From Geosiphon pyriformis (taxonomy: Eukaryota; Glomeromycota; Glomeromycetes; Archaeosporales; Geosiphonaceae): a DNA stretch of 20,899 nucleotides. Shown here one piece after another: positions 1 to 8,423 of this stretch. The DNA is taken from positions 11,951 to 32,849 of the forward strand of contig JAAOMT010000706.1 of NCBI GenBank assembly GCA_016748015.1, read 5' to 3'. The notes under the pieces were generated by a model. That model ran no database searches. It was not told where the DNA came from and was given only the letters and a program-made list of their open reading frames with translations. The translations under genes and the position numbers were made by a program. Every line of letters starts with the position of its first letter. Position 1 is the stretch's first letter.

Positions 1-311
1 TCTTCTCCATTCGCTGCTTTCTGAAATTCTAAAAATGCTTTTGTTAAATTAGGTATAGTTCCGATCCCATGTTCTAAACAAAAGCCAAGCAAGATATTGT
101 CTATCGAACGCTTTGAACTTTTATTATTCAAGCAATTGAATAAGTCTTCAGGAGTTTTCTGATTGCGCACAAAATATTTTTTAACCAAGTCAGCAACTTT
201 TGAATATTCACAAGCTGGAAAAATGGGCAAACTTTCATTGATGACCATCAATGTTCCTTCGAGCCAGTCGACGGGTGAAGTTGCGTTTTTAATTGATGAA
301 GTTGAAGACAT
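1..311 (-). CDS. Sel1-repeat (TPR-like) protein, N-terminal part, runs off the left edge
   Basis: A reading frame opens at an ATG at 311-309 on the minus strand and stays open for about 103 codons to the window edge, so only the N-terminus is present. The protein begins MSSTSSIKNATSPVDWLEG. After about residue 70 it reads NILLGFCLEHGIGTIPNLTK followed by AFLEFQKAANGEE. This is the Sel1-repeat pattern (LGxxYxxGxGxxxDxxKAxxxxxxAAxxG). Sel1 repeats form alpha-helical solenoids used as scaffolds for protein-protein contacts, and Glomeromycotina genomes carry very large families of them, often fused to kinase domains. No signal peptide is visible, so a cytoplasmic protein is likely. Base composition is gene-like and no stop or frameshift is seen. 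A C-terminal partner domain, if any, lies outside the window. The family call is a judgement from motif shape. Confidence 0.75.
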   Translation of the reverse strand, partial: MSSTSSIKNATSPVDWLEGTLMVINESLPIFPACEYSKVADLVKKYFVRNQKTPEDLFNCLNNKSSKRSIDNILLGFCLEHGIGTIPNLTKAFLEFQKAANGE

Positions 312-789
312 GATTTTCAAGCGATACAAATCGATTGTCAAACTTTGAATATGTGTATAGTTAAAGAAGAATTTTTAAAGAGTTTGTCTCGCTGATAAAT
401 AAAGATTTTAATTTATAATTTAAAAAGAAATCTGGAACGTTAGAATGCTCTGAGAATAGACGGCTAGAGCTGTGCTACTTGTTACACACGTGTCATATGT
501 CTTATTTACGAATGTGGTATATTACATTCCGATTTCTTAATAACTCATAAAGTGTTCTAATGCATCAGACTGTATGCACAGTTTGCGGCAAAGCAAAGAG
601 AAACACAAAAAAGGTGTTGCATATTTTTCGATAGGAGAATGCTCATACCAGCTGGTACATGCATAACCATCTTTAGTAGTTGTCAGGCACAGTCTCAAAA
701 ATGAATCCTATTATAGTGGAGGCGTATGTGAAAAGCCAAATAGACAAGTTTTTTAGACTTGATATTTTTGCGATGACACCATTAGCTTC
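312..789. other. intergenic, upstream of the Sel1-repeat gene
   Basis: This stretch lies 5' of the minus-strand Sel1-repeat gene and presumably carries its promoter. A short imperfect inverted repeat (GAATGT ... ACATTC) occurs around 509-528. No convincing coding sequence is visible. The short plus-strand open frame at 680-883 has no ATG start at its first codon and overlaps the antisense of the Tc1-like remnant next to it, so I do not treat it as a gene. Confidence 0.5.
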
Positions 790-1158
790 GATCACGAGTT
801 CGCGCTACCTTTTTATTGATCCGACTAACGGCATTCATTGCTTGAGATTCGTCTTCTACATTGCCTTTAACAATAACCCATAAAATTTTAATTGGGATTT
901 AAATCCGGGCTGTTAGCTGGCCAATCTATGACATCACGCAAAAAATTCTTGAGCAATCCGACTTTTTAAGCTTTGGATCATTATCGTACTGAAACTGCCG
1001 TTTATTTCTTCGCATTTTCTTAATCTCAGGCAAGTGATTTTGAAGAATTCAGTATAAAATTGGCCATTAATAATGCTAGTAATAAAATATTTGCTATGTG
1101 GTTCGAAATTCTGGATATGCTGATTTGTAGATATGCATGTATTAGCATTAATATTCAT
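790..1158 (-). pseudogene. decayed Tc1-like transposase (C-terminal half of the DDE domain)
   Basis: Translating the minus strand in shifting frames gives NHLPEIKK, then QFQYDNDPK, then VIDWPANSPDLNP, then WVIVKGNVED. These match in order the landmarks of Tc1/mariner transposases (QNxLP, QQDNDPKH, DWPxxSPDLNPIENLW). The aspartate of the DNDPK motif is kept (codon at 985-983). A one-base shift separates QFQYDNDPK from VIDWPANSP, and another shift follows DLNP. In the frame that continues into WVIVKG, the expected catalytic Glu of PIENLW is Lys (AAA, 889-887). The frame is therefore broken at least twice and the last catalytic residue is gone. The N-terminal helix-turn-helix region and the terminal repeats could not be recognised. 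This copy is clearly older than, and different in sequence from, the element at 4568-5487. Confidence 0.75.
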
Positions 1159-2469
1159 CTAATTATTGAGGTAAAAAGACGTTTAAAACAGATAATAATC
1201 TTAAATTAAATATCGAGTTAATATTAAAATTTCATATTAATCTATTAATAAAATTCATAAAGCAATTTCTAATCGCATTAACTCACTAAAATCCAAGTTA
1301 AACCTTACACAAGCGAGGGCCAAAGAAATTATATTAAACTTGTTATTAAAACTATCACTGATATCAAAGGGCTAGAACTAGATTATGCATTCCAAAGAAA
1401 TTTATCAATGAGCTATTGAAAGCGGTAGAATTTAATTCAACTTGAAGTTTTCATTCAAACTAAAAATAACAATAAGACAAATTCCAGACGATCTGGGCAA
1501 AGAGAATTGAATTCTAATGGAGCAGAAATTTTGATTGTGAACATATTGCAAATATTTGTTAAGATCACTAAGATATAAGTAAGTTGAACTCGTCAAACTT
1601 ATTGGGAGTCATTCTGCTATAACGAATGCTGATAAAGAATTAACATTTGGAGATGCTAGCAATTCATCGAGTATGTAGAAAGAATAGCTAAAGAAAAAAC
1701 CAACTAGATTTTATTTCTATAATCAACAAAACCTATAGCTTTGTGTATCGATTTGTGTATAATTATTCTTGATTGCAAAATTAATTGAAAGTCACAATCA
1801 ACATCAAAAATGAAAAGTTATAAAATTAAAATTTTGCACAATAATAATTTACATTTTTTTTCAAAATTTTCAAGATCAAGATGAATAATCAATTAGAAAA
1901 TTGTTTGTGCGAAACCTTTAAATTTAATTAAACATTTGAAAAAAAAATTATCTAAAACCAAAAATTTATTCTACTACTACTACTACTACGTTGTTATTTT
2001 ATTTTTGAATCTTAATTAAGTGAAAAAAATTGTCCCAGCGACCATTAAATTCCAATTGTTTTTGCAAGATATATAAAAACTTGATTTTTTTCACTCACAA
2101 ATATTAACTAGGAAATCAAATATTTTTCCTAAGAATCAACAAAGATCTGGACAAAATACTTAGTAGATCAAAGGCACATAAGAGCACTACCATATTGTTT
2201 CTAACTCCTGGTTATCAGTTAAAACAAATATTAGCTTAAAAATGTCAACATAAATGGCAGAAACTATAAGAACGGTATCAATAAAGTTTTAATATGGTTT
2301 GAATTTGTTATTTTATTGGAACTATAATTTTGGATTCTCTTATCTCATCCTTAAAAAAAGCATGAAAATAACTTATATTTGAGACTAAATAATTCCCCTA
2401 TTAATAGCCCTTATTTTTATTAAAATTTTTGTATCTTAATTCAATATAATATCCTTGATCACTTTCATC
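1159..2469. other. intergenic / degenerate DNA upstream of the lipase gene
   Basis: This stretch of roughly 1.3 kb is A/T-rich and has no intact gene. Between about 1290 and 1660 the plus strand has short protein-like runs (for example NYIKLVIKTITDIKGLELDY) broken by stops. They may be the remains of another mobile element, but I do not recognise a family. The part from about 2000 to 2469 precedes the lipase start and should hold its promoter. A TATATAAAA string at about 2070 is too far from the ATG to call a TATA box with confidence. Confidence 0.4.
1971..1989. repeat. (CTA)6 microsatellite
   Basis: Six perfect tandem copies of CTA plus one extra C lie in non-coding A/T-rich DNA upstream of the lipase gene. 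The repeat is likely length-variable between isolates. Confidence 0.9.
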
Positions 2470-4292
2470 ATGATCAAAATCAAACCCAATTTTTTTAAAT
2501 TTTTTTTTTTCATTTTTATTATTTCCGTTTCAAAAATTTTGCATGTTCAAACAAAGCCTATTTATGAAGATTTGGCGGCTAATGATCTTGAACAAAATCT
2601 CATTCCAGTTGATTATTCTTTTGAGTCAGATGCTGGATTATTAAAAGAATTGGACACTAAAAACGGTTGGATCCTAAACGAACGAACGAACTAAATTGTT
2701 CAGATTTTATTAATTTGAGCATTTTAATATGAGAATTAAAAATTTTTCTACACTTTTTAGCACCATTGATTCCTTACGACAATCAACTTAGGTTTAAGGC
2801 TGTAATCACAACACCATCACTTGTCAACCAACTCAACCAAGAATTCAGTAACACTTTGCAACCGCAGACTGTATCCGAAAATGTGTTCCCAATGCCTTCT
2901 AGTATGGCTTCACTTGTTGATGAAGGAAGGGAAAGTCAAGTTTCAACACAGCCTGAAGATAGCTCTACATTTACCGTGGAAAATGGAAACAATGAATTGA
3001 ATCTAGTATCGTTTTCACAAGATAGCTTACCAAATATACCAGGTAAATTTAAAAGTTATCTGATAAATTTAACTTGAAAATGTAATTTTAAATATTGTTA
3101 TTAATCTTGAAATTTCCTCGATTCAGAAAACTCTCCTACCAAAAATGAAATGAGGCTTGTGGCATTTAACCTGGGTGAAGGGTACAACAATTTTAAAAAG
3201 GATCGAGATCTATTGAAAAATGATTCAAAGGAAGTTCAAGATTTAAGAAGTTATGCACTCATGGCGAAAGCTATATCCTGTAATTTTGAAGGTCAAATAA
3301 TGTATTTTGAGCGTAAGATTTTATTAATATCTTATTTGTTTGATTTAAAGATAATTAATCAGATAATCTAAGCTAATTTAATTGATTCATTTCTCAAAGA
3401 AATCCCTGATACAGAGATCGCAGTTACATTTTTTAGTGAGAAAAAGCCATACGATAATTTAGTAACGGATTATAAAGTTGATCAGATCTCGTATCCCAAC
3501 CCTCCAAATGAGGTAGAATTTTTAAAATCAATTGGAAAGGAAAAAGGTTTAATGGTCCATTCAGGATTTTATCAGAGGTGGTTAACCCTGCAAGAAGAAT
3601 TTCTTCAGAGGATGGCGAAACTGACATTCTCGCATAATAATGCTGTTGTTCGATTTATCGGGCATGGTGTCGGTGGAGGTTTGTTCTCAAATTTCAAAGT
3701 AAGTAGAAATTTGAGACTTTATAATTAAAAATGAAAATTATTATTCTTTAGTCTACGCAGTTTTTGCGTCTTTATCATATCTTGCAAGATATCCTAAAAA
3801 AGATATTGCTGTATACACTTACGGCCAACCGCGAATGGGAAATGAAAATTTTCGTGCCCTTATTGAAAAAATCATCAACCATCAAAAAGGGACATTTCAA
3901 ATCTTTCGTGTTACTCGATCTGATGATCCTGTAGTTCATTGGCCAATGAATGACGAGTCGGATCCAGGCGTTGAAGACATCATAATACTTGCCGGCGGCA
4001 TAGTAAAACAGAATGCGTTTGTCCATCATCAAACCGAATATTTTTTCGAAGAGGAAACTAATCATGTGTATAGGTGCAAAAAACCATGGTTCAAAAAAGA
4101 AAATAAAGTATGTATATTTATCCCATTTTTGCACCAGGTTTAGGTGATTTCTTAAAGATAAATATAAAATTCTTGAAATGGGTTTTTTTCTTTTACTTTT
4201 AGTCTTGCGCCAATGGGAAGGAACTGAACTCTCAAGTTAACAAGCATAACGGACCTTACTTTAATGCTACAATGGAGCAATGTATACCTTAA
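2470..4292 (+). CDS. secreted class 3 (alpha/beta-hydrolase) lipase-like protein, six exons, nucleophile Ser replaced by Gly
   Basis: Proposed exons are 2470-2665, 2761-3042, 3127-3312, 3400-3678, 3752-4107 and 4203-4292. They keep frame throughout and give 462 residues. The N-terminus (MIKIKPN, then a Phe/Ile-rich stretch to about residue 25) looks like a signal peptide. A low-complexity Ser/Asn/Gln-rich linker follows. The hydrolase core includes HSGFYQRW, the elbow RFIGHGVGG, VYAVFASLSYLARYP, the conserved VYTYGQPRMGN, and FRVTRSDDPVVHWP with the likely catalytic Asp. Near the C-terminus NKHNGPYF probably supplies the catalytic His, between cysteines of likely disulfides. In the Lipase_3 family the elbow is GHSLGG with Ser as nucleophile; here it is Gly (GGT). 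The family hydrolyses ester bonds of lipids outside the cell, so this copy may be inactive or have another role. Donors of exon 1 (G|GTTGG) and exon 4 (G|GTTTGT) are non-consensus but are the only ones that preserve frame and family motifs. Confidence 0.85.
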
Positions 4293-4565
4293 GAAAGACC
4301 TTACGGCATGAATCCAACTAAATATTTTCTACGATTTATTTATTACTAATTTTATCAGGTGGAGAGTTTTCCTGAAAATCATTTTTTTAATATAAGCACT
4401 AATGAAAATGTTCTAAATCTTTTCAGTTTAGGAATCCTGGCTTTTAAGCAATTAATATTTTTTCAGTCCAATCAAATATTACATTATTTTAATAATGATA
4501 ATTGTTATATATACGCATAAAAAATGAATCTTAAATCACAAAATCTTTTATTTTAATATTAAGTA
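4293..4565. other. 3' flank of the lipase gene
   Basis: A/T-rich sequence lies between the lipase stop codon and the target site of the Tc1-like insertion. It probably contains the 3' untranslated region. No gene or recognisable poly(A) motif stands out. Confidence 0.5.
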
Positions 4566-4567
4566 TA

Positions 4568-4594
4568 CAGGGGGGTATAAAAAGTATTGGACAC
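4568..4594 (+). repeat. left terminal inverted repeat of the Tc1-like element
   Basis: These 27 bases begin CAGGGGGG and end TTGGACAC. They are a perfect inverse complement of 5461-5487, with a TA target duplication immediately outside. Confidence 0.95.
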
Positions 4595-4799
4595 TTAATA
4601 TAATATATAAAAAAGGCTATATATAGTAATACCATTACCAATTTAAGCCATAATTTTTTTTATAATTACTTATAATTATAATCTACAAATCAACATAAAT
4701 CGCGTCCTTGTAAAACACAACAGTGGATCATACGCGTATATATAAAATATCAAACATTCTTGTCATGAAAAAATTTACCGCATCAAATGTGTCTTGGAA
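4595..4799 (+). other. left internal part of the Tc1-like element, possible transposase start
   Basis: This is A/T-rich DNA between the left terminal repeat and the adapter-like 19-mer. An ATG at 4765 opens MKKFTASNVSW and then runs directly into the 19-mer. It could be the true transposase N-terminus cut off after about 12 codons, because most of the DNA-binding helix-turn-helix region expected here is absent. That reading is a guess, since 11 residues are too few to assign. Confidence 0.35.
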
Positions 4800-4818
4800 A
4801 GATGTGTATAAGAGACAG
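4800..4818 (+). other. Tn5 mosaic end (Nextera library sequence), probable assembly artefact
   Basis: The 19 bases AGATGTGTATAAGAGACAG are exactly the Tn5 transposase mosaic end used in Nextera tagmentation libraries. They translate in one frame to CIRDR, a peptide known as a signature of adapter contamination in predicted proteins. The sequence on the 3' side continues directly into genuine transposase code, as expected when a tagmented fragment end is joined to unrelated DNA. The remainder of the Nextera primer is not present on the 5' side. Confidence 0.92.
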
Positions 4819-5389
4819 ATCTACATATACACAATTTAGGACTATAGGATTTGGACGTGTATGGCGTAAACCTTCCAAAAAGTTTCATAAGGATTGTATT
4901 GCAGCCACAGTTAGAAAAAGCTTTGGTTGCATGTTTTGGGGATGTTTTTCATGGGTTGGTTTGGGTCCTTTAGTTCTTTTGGTTGGTCATATTACTGGAG
5001 TTATACACCGTGAAACCTTGGCTAATTATGCAATTCCTACGGTAAAACTTCATGCAAAAAAAACTAAAAATAAGTTTTTTTTTCAGGAAGACAATGCACC
5101 AATCCACACATCAAAAGTCGCGCGTTCTTTTCTTACCTCATCAAATGTTGAATTACTTCCTTGGCCAGCACAAAGTCCTGATATTACTCCAATAGAAAAT
5201 TTTTGGTCATATATTGAAGTTAAAATTCGTCAACGTAATTCACAACCCTCAAATATTGTACAATTGGAACGGTGGGTTAAGGAAGAATGGGATGCGATAC
5301 CTGTAAATTACTATCATAATTTGATCAAGTCTATGCCACGTCGAGTTCAAGCTGTTTTTGAAGCAAATGGGGGTCAAACAAAATACTAA
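4819..5389 (+). pseudogene. Tc1-like transposase, catalytic-domain fragment (DD34E), N-terminus missing at an artefactual junction
   Basis: From 4819 the frame reads STYTQFRTIGFGRVWRKP, then MFWGCFSWVGLGP, FFQEDNAPIHTSK, LPWPAQSPDITPIENFW and, near the end, SMPRRVQAVFEANGGQTKY before TAA. These are the ordered landmarks of Tc1 transposases, which cut and paste DNA at TA sites. The second Asp (EDNAP) and the Glu (PIENFW) are separated by 34 residues, the DD34E spacing. The first catalytic Asp, normally in SDES just upstream of STYTQF, is lost because the mosaic-end sequence replaces everything before Ser. The preserved part of about 190 codons has no stop or frameshift, so the source copy may be intact elsewhere in the genome. 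The apparent start MCLGKMCIRDRS is encoded mostly by adapter sequence and should not be accepted. Confidence 0.93.
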
Positions 5390-5460
5390 CATGTATTTTA
5401 ATATAATAATAAAAAATTAACGATTCATAAGTTAGTTCTTTTATATAACATATTATAAAA

Positions 5461-5487
5461 GTGTCCAATACTTTTTATACCCCCCTG
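5461..5487 (-). repeat. right terminal inverted repeat of the Tc1-like element
   Basis: These 27 bases begin GTGTCCAA and end CCCCCCTG, the perfect inverse complement of 4568-4594, followed by the TA duplication. Confidence 0.95.
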
Positions 5488-5685
5488 TATATTAAAAGTT
5501 CTACAGTCTAAAGTAATTTTATTTCTGAGAAGTTGGAGATAGCTTTTAGACGTGGAAAATGAACTCTGTCACAATTTTTTATCAGTTAAAAGTTTTTCTA
5601 GTCATCTAAAATAGGAACTGAAAGATATTAAGATTTTAAAAATCTTGGTTGACTTCAACTATATAATCCGATTCTCTCATGTCAG

Positions 5686-6015
5686 TCAATTTATATTTGG
5701 TAACATTTGATATTGCTCTCGCTCTTTAAAATTAGTAATGAAATAATCACTTTGAACAATAGCTAAAGATATAAAGAGATATAAGGTTAAATCTTTTTCT
5801 ACCTTCAAAGTTCCCCCAACCAGAACGTTCGTATTTAAAGCCAAAGTAAAAGAATTTTTTTCCACAAACTGAAATGGAACAATTTGATAAAATTTACAAA
5901 AATATTCAAAATTAATAATTAGAGGCGAGTCATATTTAAGCAAAATTTTGAAATTAAAATCGCGAAAATAGGTTAATTCCAAATTTATTACTTGATTTGT
6001 TAATTTAAGTATTAT
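5686..6015 (-). pseudogene. unrecognised coding-like stretch (possible exon or gene remnant)
   Basis: A minus-strand frame of about 110 codons is open without an early ATG and ends in TAA near 5686. It contains SPLIINFEYFCKFYQ, VPFQFVEKNSFTLALN, VLVGGTLKVEKDLTLYLFIS and VQSDYFITNFKEREQYQ. The residue mix (alternating hydrophobic and charged, few Lys/Asn runs) looks more protein-like than the A/T noise around it. The absence of an ATG and its isolation argue for an exon of a larger gene or a remnant. I do not recognise a family. Confidence 0.3.
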
Positions 6016-8396
6016 AAAAAAAATTTATGTTCAATTGAACAGTTTGAAAATTTTAATTGAAATAACAAAAGATTATGAAAATGAAAATGAAAATCAATAT
6101 ATAAAAAACTTGAAATATTAAATTGTAGAATAAAATATTTTTAATCTGAAAACAAATATTTATTATTTTTCAAATCTAAAATAATTTAAGATCACAAATA
6201 CATTTTTATACTTATATAATATAAAAAAAATAACAGTATAGTGTGTTTGACAGAAAAAAATAATTAATAAATTTTGTTACAAAAATTAAAAACTCATAAT
6301 ATAAGCATGATTATTACTCAATAATATAATTGAATAAAAAATTGAAATTTTTAAAATATTTTGATTTTAATTTATGATAAAAGTCAGCAACTAATAATTG
6401 TTCATAAAAAATTAAAAATTAATTTTTATCTTTAATCACAATTTTATTTTAATCATAATTATACTTTATCTAATTAGTACTCAAATCAAATTTTATTCAA
6501 TATACAACAATTTGCACTTTAAAATTGTTTTTTTTAGTTTATACTGTAAATAGTTTAAATTATTAATTAATTTACAGAATTACAGACAGCTAAAACCAAA
6601 TCATACAATATTTAAAGTATTTAACTGTTCAAGAAAAACAAAATTTTTGTTTTTTTCTGTTTTAATTTTAAAAAGTAAAAATTGCAACTCAAAAACAATT
6701 ACAGTTATTTATATTGAAATTGTAATTAAACAATGAATTCAAATAATTTCAACATTTTGTGGTATTGTATTTGTAAAGATTGATCGTTTCCTTTAAAATT
6801 TGCTTTAATATTAAATACGATTATCTATAAATTATTAACATTTAAAAAAGCCTGTAAAATTTTAATATAGGGCAAAATGGTATCGAAAGAACACGATTAA
6901 AATGGATGACTATTTGGTAAAATATTTTTGAGGCTATATAATATGTTTTGTCTCAAAAAGTTTTCAATTAGTATTTTTTTACTAGCAATTGAGACATAAA
7001 AATTAGGAGTAAAACTTCACTTATGAAAGACTCCTTAGATTAAATCTAAACTTCAAGGTTAATTAAAACTAAAAAAGTAGATATTTGTAACTCAATTTTA
7101 TAAAACAACGAAACGTGAAACAAACAAAAACCCTTTTTCATAAGTGATTGGTATATGGCGACTAGTTGAATTCAGAAAAGTCTGTTAGACATTCACACCC
7201 AACCACTCTCTCTAATTTGACTAGAGCAACATACAATATCATATTTAACTCTTTTTGATCAGTATTTTCATTTTATTCATTTCTAAAATTCTTGTGATCT
7301 CTGGTCTTGTATAAGATTTTAAGGTATTTATTATCTTTAGCATAAAGAGAATAAATCGACCTTCTCTTCATGTTAATTAATATATTTTAATAATCATGAT
7401 AAAATGAAAACCAAATTATTAAAAATTATTAACAGCTACATTTTATTACCTATTAGTGATTGGGGACTAGAATATTGATACCTTTAAGCAAGCACTGGAT
7501 TAATCTTGTCTTAAATTTCACACTAAAATAAAATCTCATACTCATATATCTATATATTTTTCCAACTTAAGAATTATGTCTGATTTCCAAGAAAATTCTT
7601 GAGGAACAAGAAGTTAGTAGGAAGTCTGTTATTGTTGAATAACACAACCATTAAATAGCACATCAACAATTGAAATTTGGATAAGAAAGAGTTCTATAGC
7701 CTTCACAGTCACACATGTTTGCCATGGATTGAAAGTGGTACCACAAAAATATGATATGCTTTCTAGCTGACTATGTAGAAAAAAGTTTTCACCTTTCAAA
7801 TTCTCTAATGTTAATATCAGCAAGAGGCTTGTTTTTAAGAATCAAAAATTGACTCGGCTTCATTTGAATATTATTCAATTAAAAAAGACCTTATCTCGCT
7901 CAGAATGTACAACTTTCATTGAAAGACTATGAGTACTTCTTTCACTCATTTATATTCTTAAATGGGTAGAGACTCATCAATTAACTGTAAAACTGGCCAT
8001 CTTCATTCCCAATTTTCATCAAATGTCGAGATAACAAATGGAGATAAGCAAATGGAAATGAAGATAAATGTTATCAATATTTTTATGGCAAGATCTTTGA
8101 TTATTGTATATCCAATTTTTCTCGCAAATTTCAGCAATAAGAGAAAACAGAAAATTAAGTCAATAAATAGAATATTTATACCTGTATAGCACACCTTGAT
8201 TACTTTGATTTAACATTTTTTTCATGGATTATTAGCAATTTCACAATCTTATGTACCCCTTTTCTAATACTGGAAAGACAATATTTATCTAGAAAATATA
8301 CAGGAAATAAAATTTATTTTTAGAATAGGACTCTGTTCTAAATAATAATGCATATTTTATATATTGTTAGATATCTCATAAAAATTCCCAACTTTG
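6016..8396. other. A/T-rich intergenic DNA, no intact gene seen
   Basis: Between 6000 and 7100 the sequence is almost purely A/T with poly-A/T runs. From about 7100 to 8200 composition is slightly more mixed and both strands carry short open frames (for example 7629-7823 minus and 7962-8189 plus). None has an ATG-led frame of gene length, a recognisable motif or splice-compatible continuation that I can defend. The mixed part may be a decayed transposable element. Confidence 0.5.
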
Positions 8397-8423
8397 CATC
8401 ATCATCATCATCATCATCATCAT
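8397..8423. repeat. (CAT)9 microsatellite
   Basis: Nine perfect tandem CAT units lie in non-coding A/T-rich DNA. No surrounding frame is long enough for it to encode a histidine tract in a gene. Confidence 0.95.

Larger units (their letters stand above)
4568..5487 (+). mobile_element. Tc1-like DNA transposon, internally disrupted, inserted downstream of the lipase gene
   Basis: The element starts CAGGGGGGTATAAAAAG and ends with its exact inverse complement. Perfect 27-bp terminal inverted repeats (4568-4594 and 5461-5487) are followed by further imperfect inverted similarity. TA dinucleotides flank both ends (4566-4567 and 5488-5489), the standard Tc1/mariner target duplication. Identity of the ends suggests recent insertion. 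It is only 920 bp long, shorter than the 1.2-1.6 kb usual for a full Tc1 element, and the missing part is the N-terminal half of the transposase gene. The break lies at an embedded 19-bp sequencing-library sequence (4800-4818), so the shortening may be an assembly artefact and not a natural deletion. Confidence 0.93.

Noticed and set aside
163-348. 61-codon plus-strand open frame starting at TTG.
   Set aside because: It is antisense to the Sel1-repeat N-terminus, which has an ATG and family motifs.
3433-3627. 64-codon minus-strand open frame.
   Set aside because: It is antisense to lipase exon 4.
3775-4134. 119-codon open frame on the minus strand.
   Set aside because: It is antisense to lipase exon 5, which has clear family motifs and matching splice sites on the plus strand.
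4787-5389. The 200-codon open frame taken as a complete transposase starting MCLGKMCIRDRS.
   Set aside because: Its first residues are encoded mostly by the Nextera mosaic end at 4800-4818; the genuine code starts at 4819 and lacks the N-terminal half and the first catalytic Asp.
7130-7250. Minus-strand string resembling the VALSRV motif region near the C-terminus of PIF1-type helicases (ILYVALVKLERV).
   Set aside because: No upstream helicase motifs could be read in the following sequence, so the similarity is too short to support.
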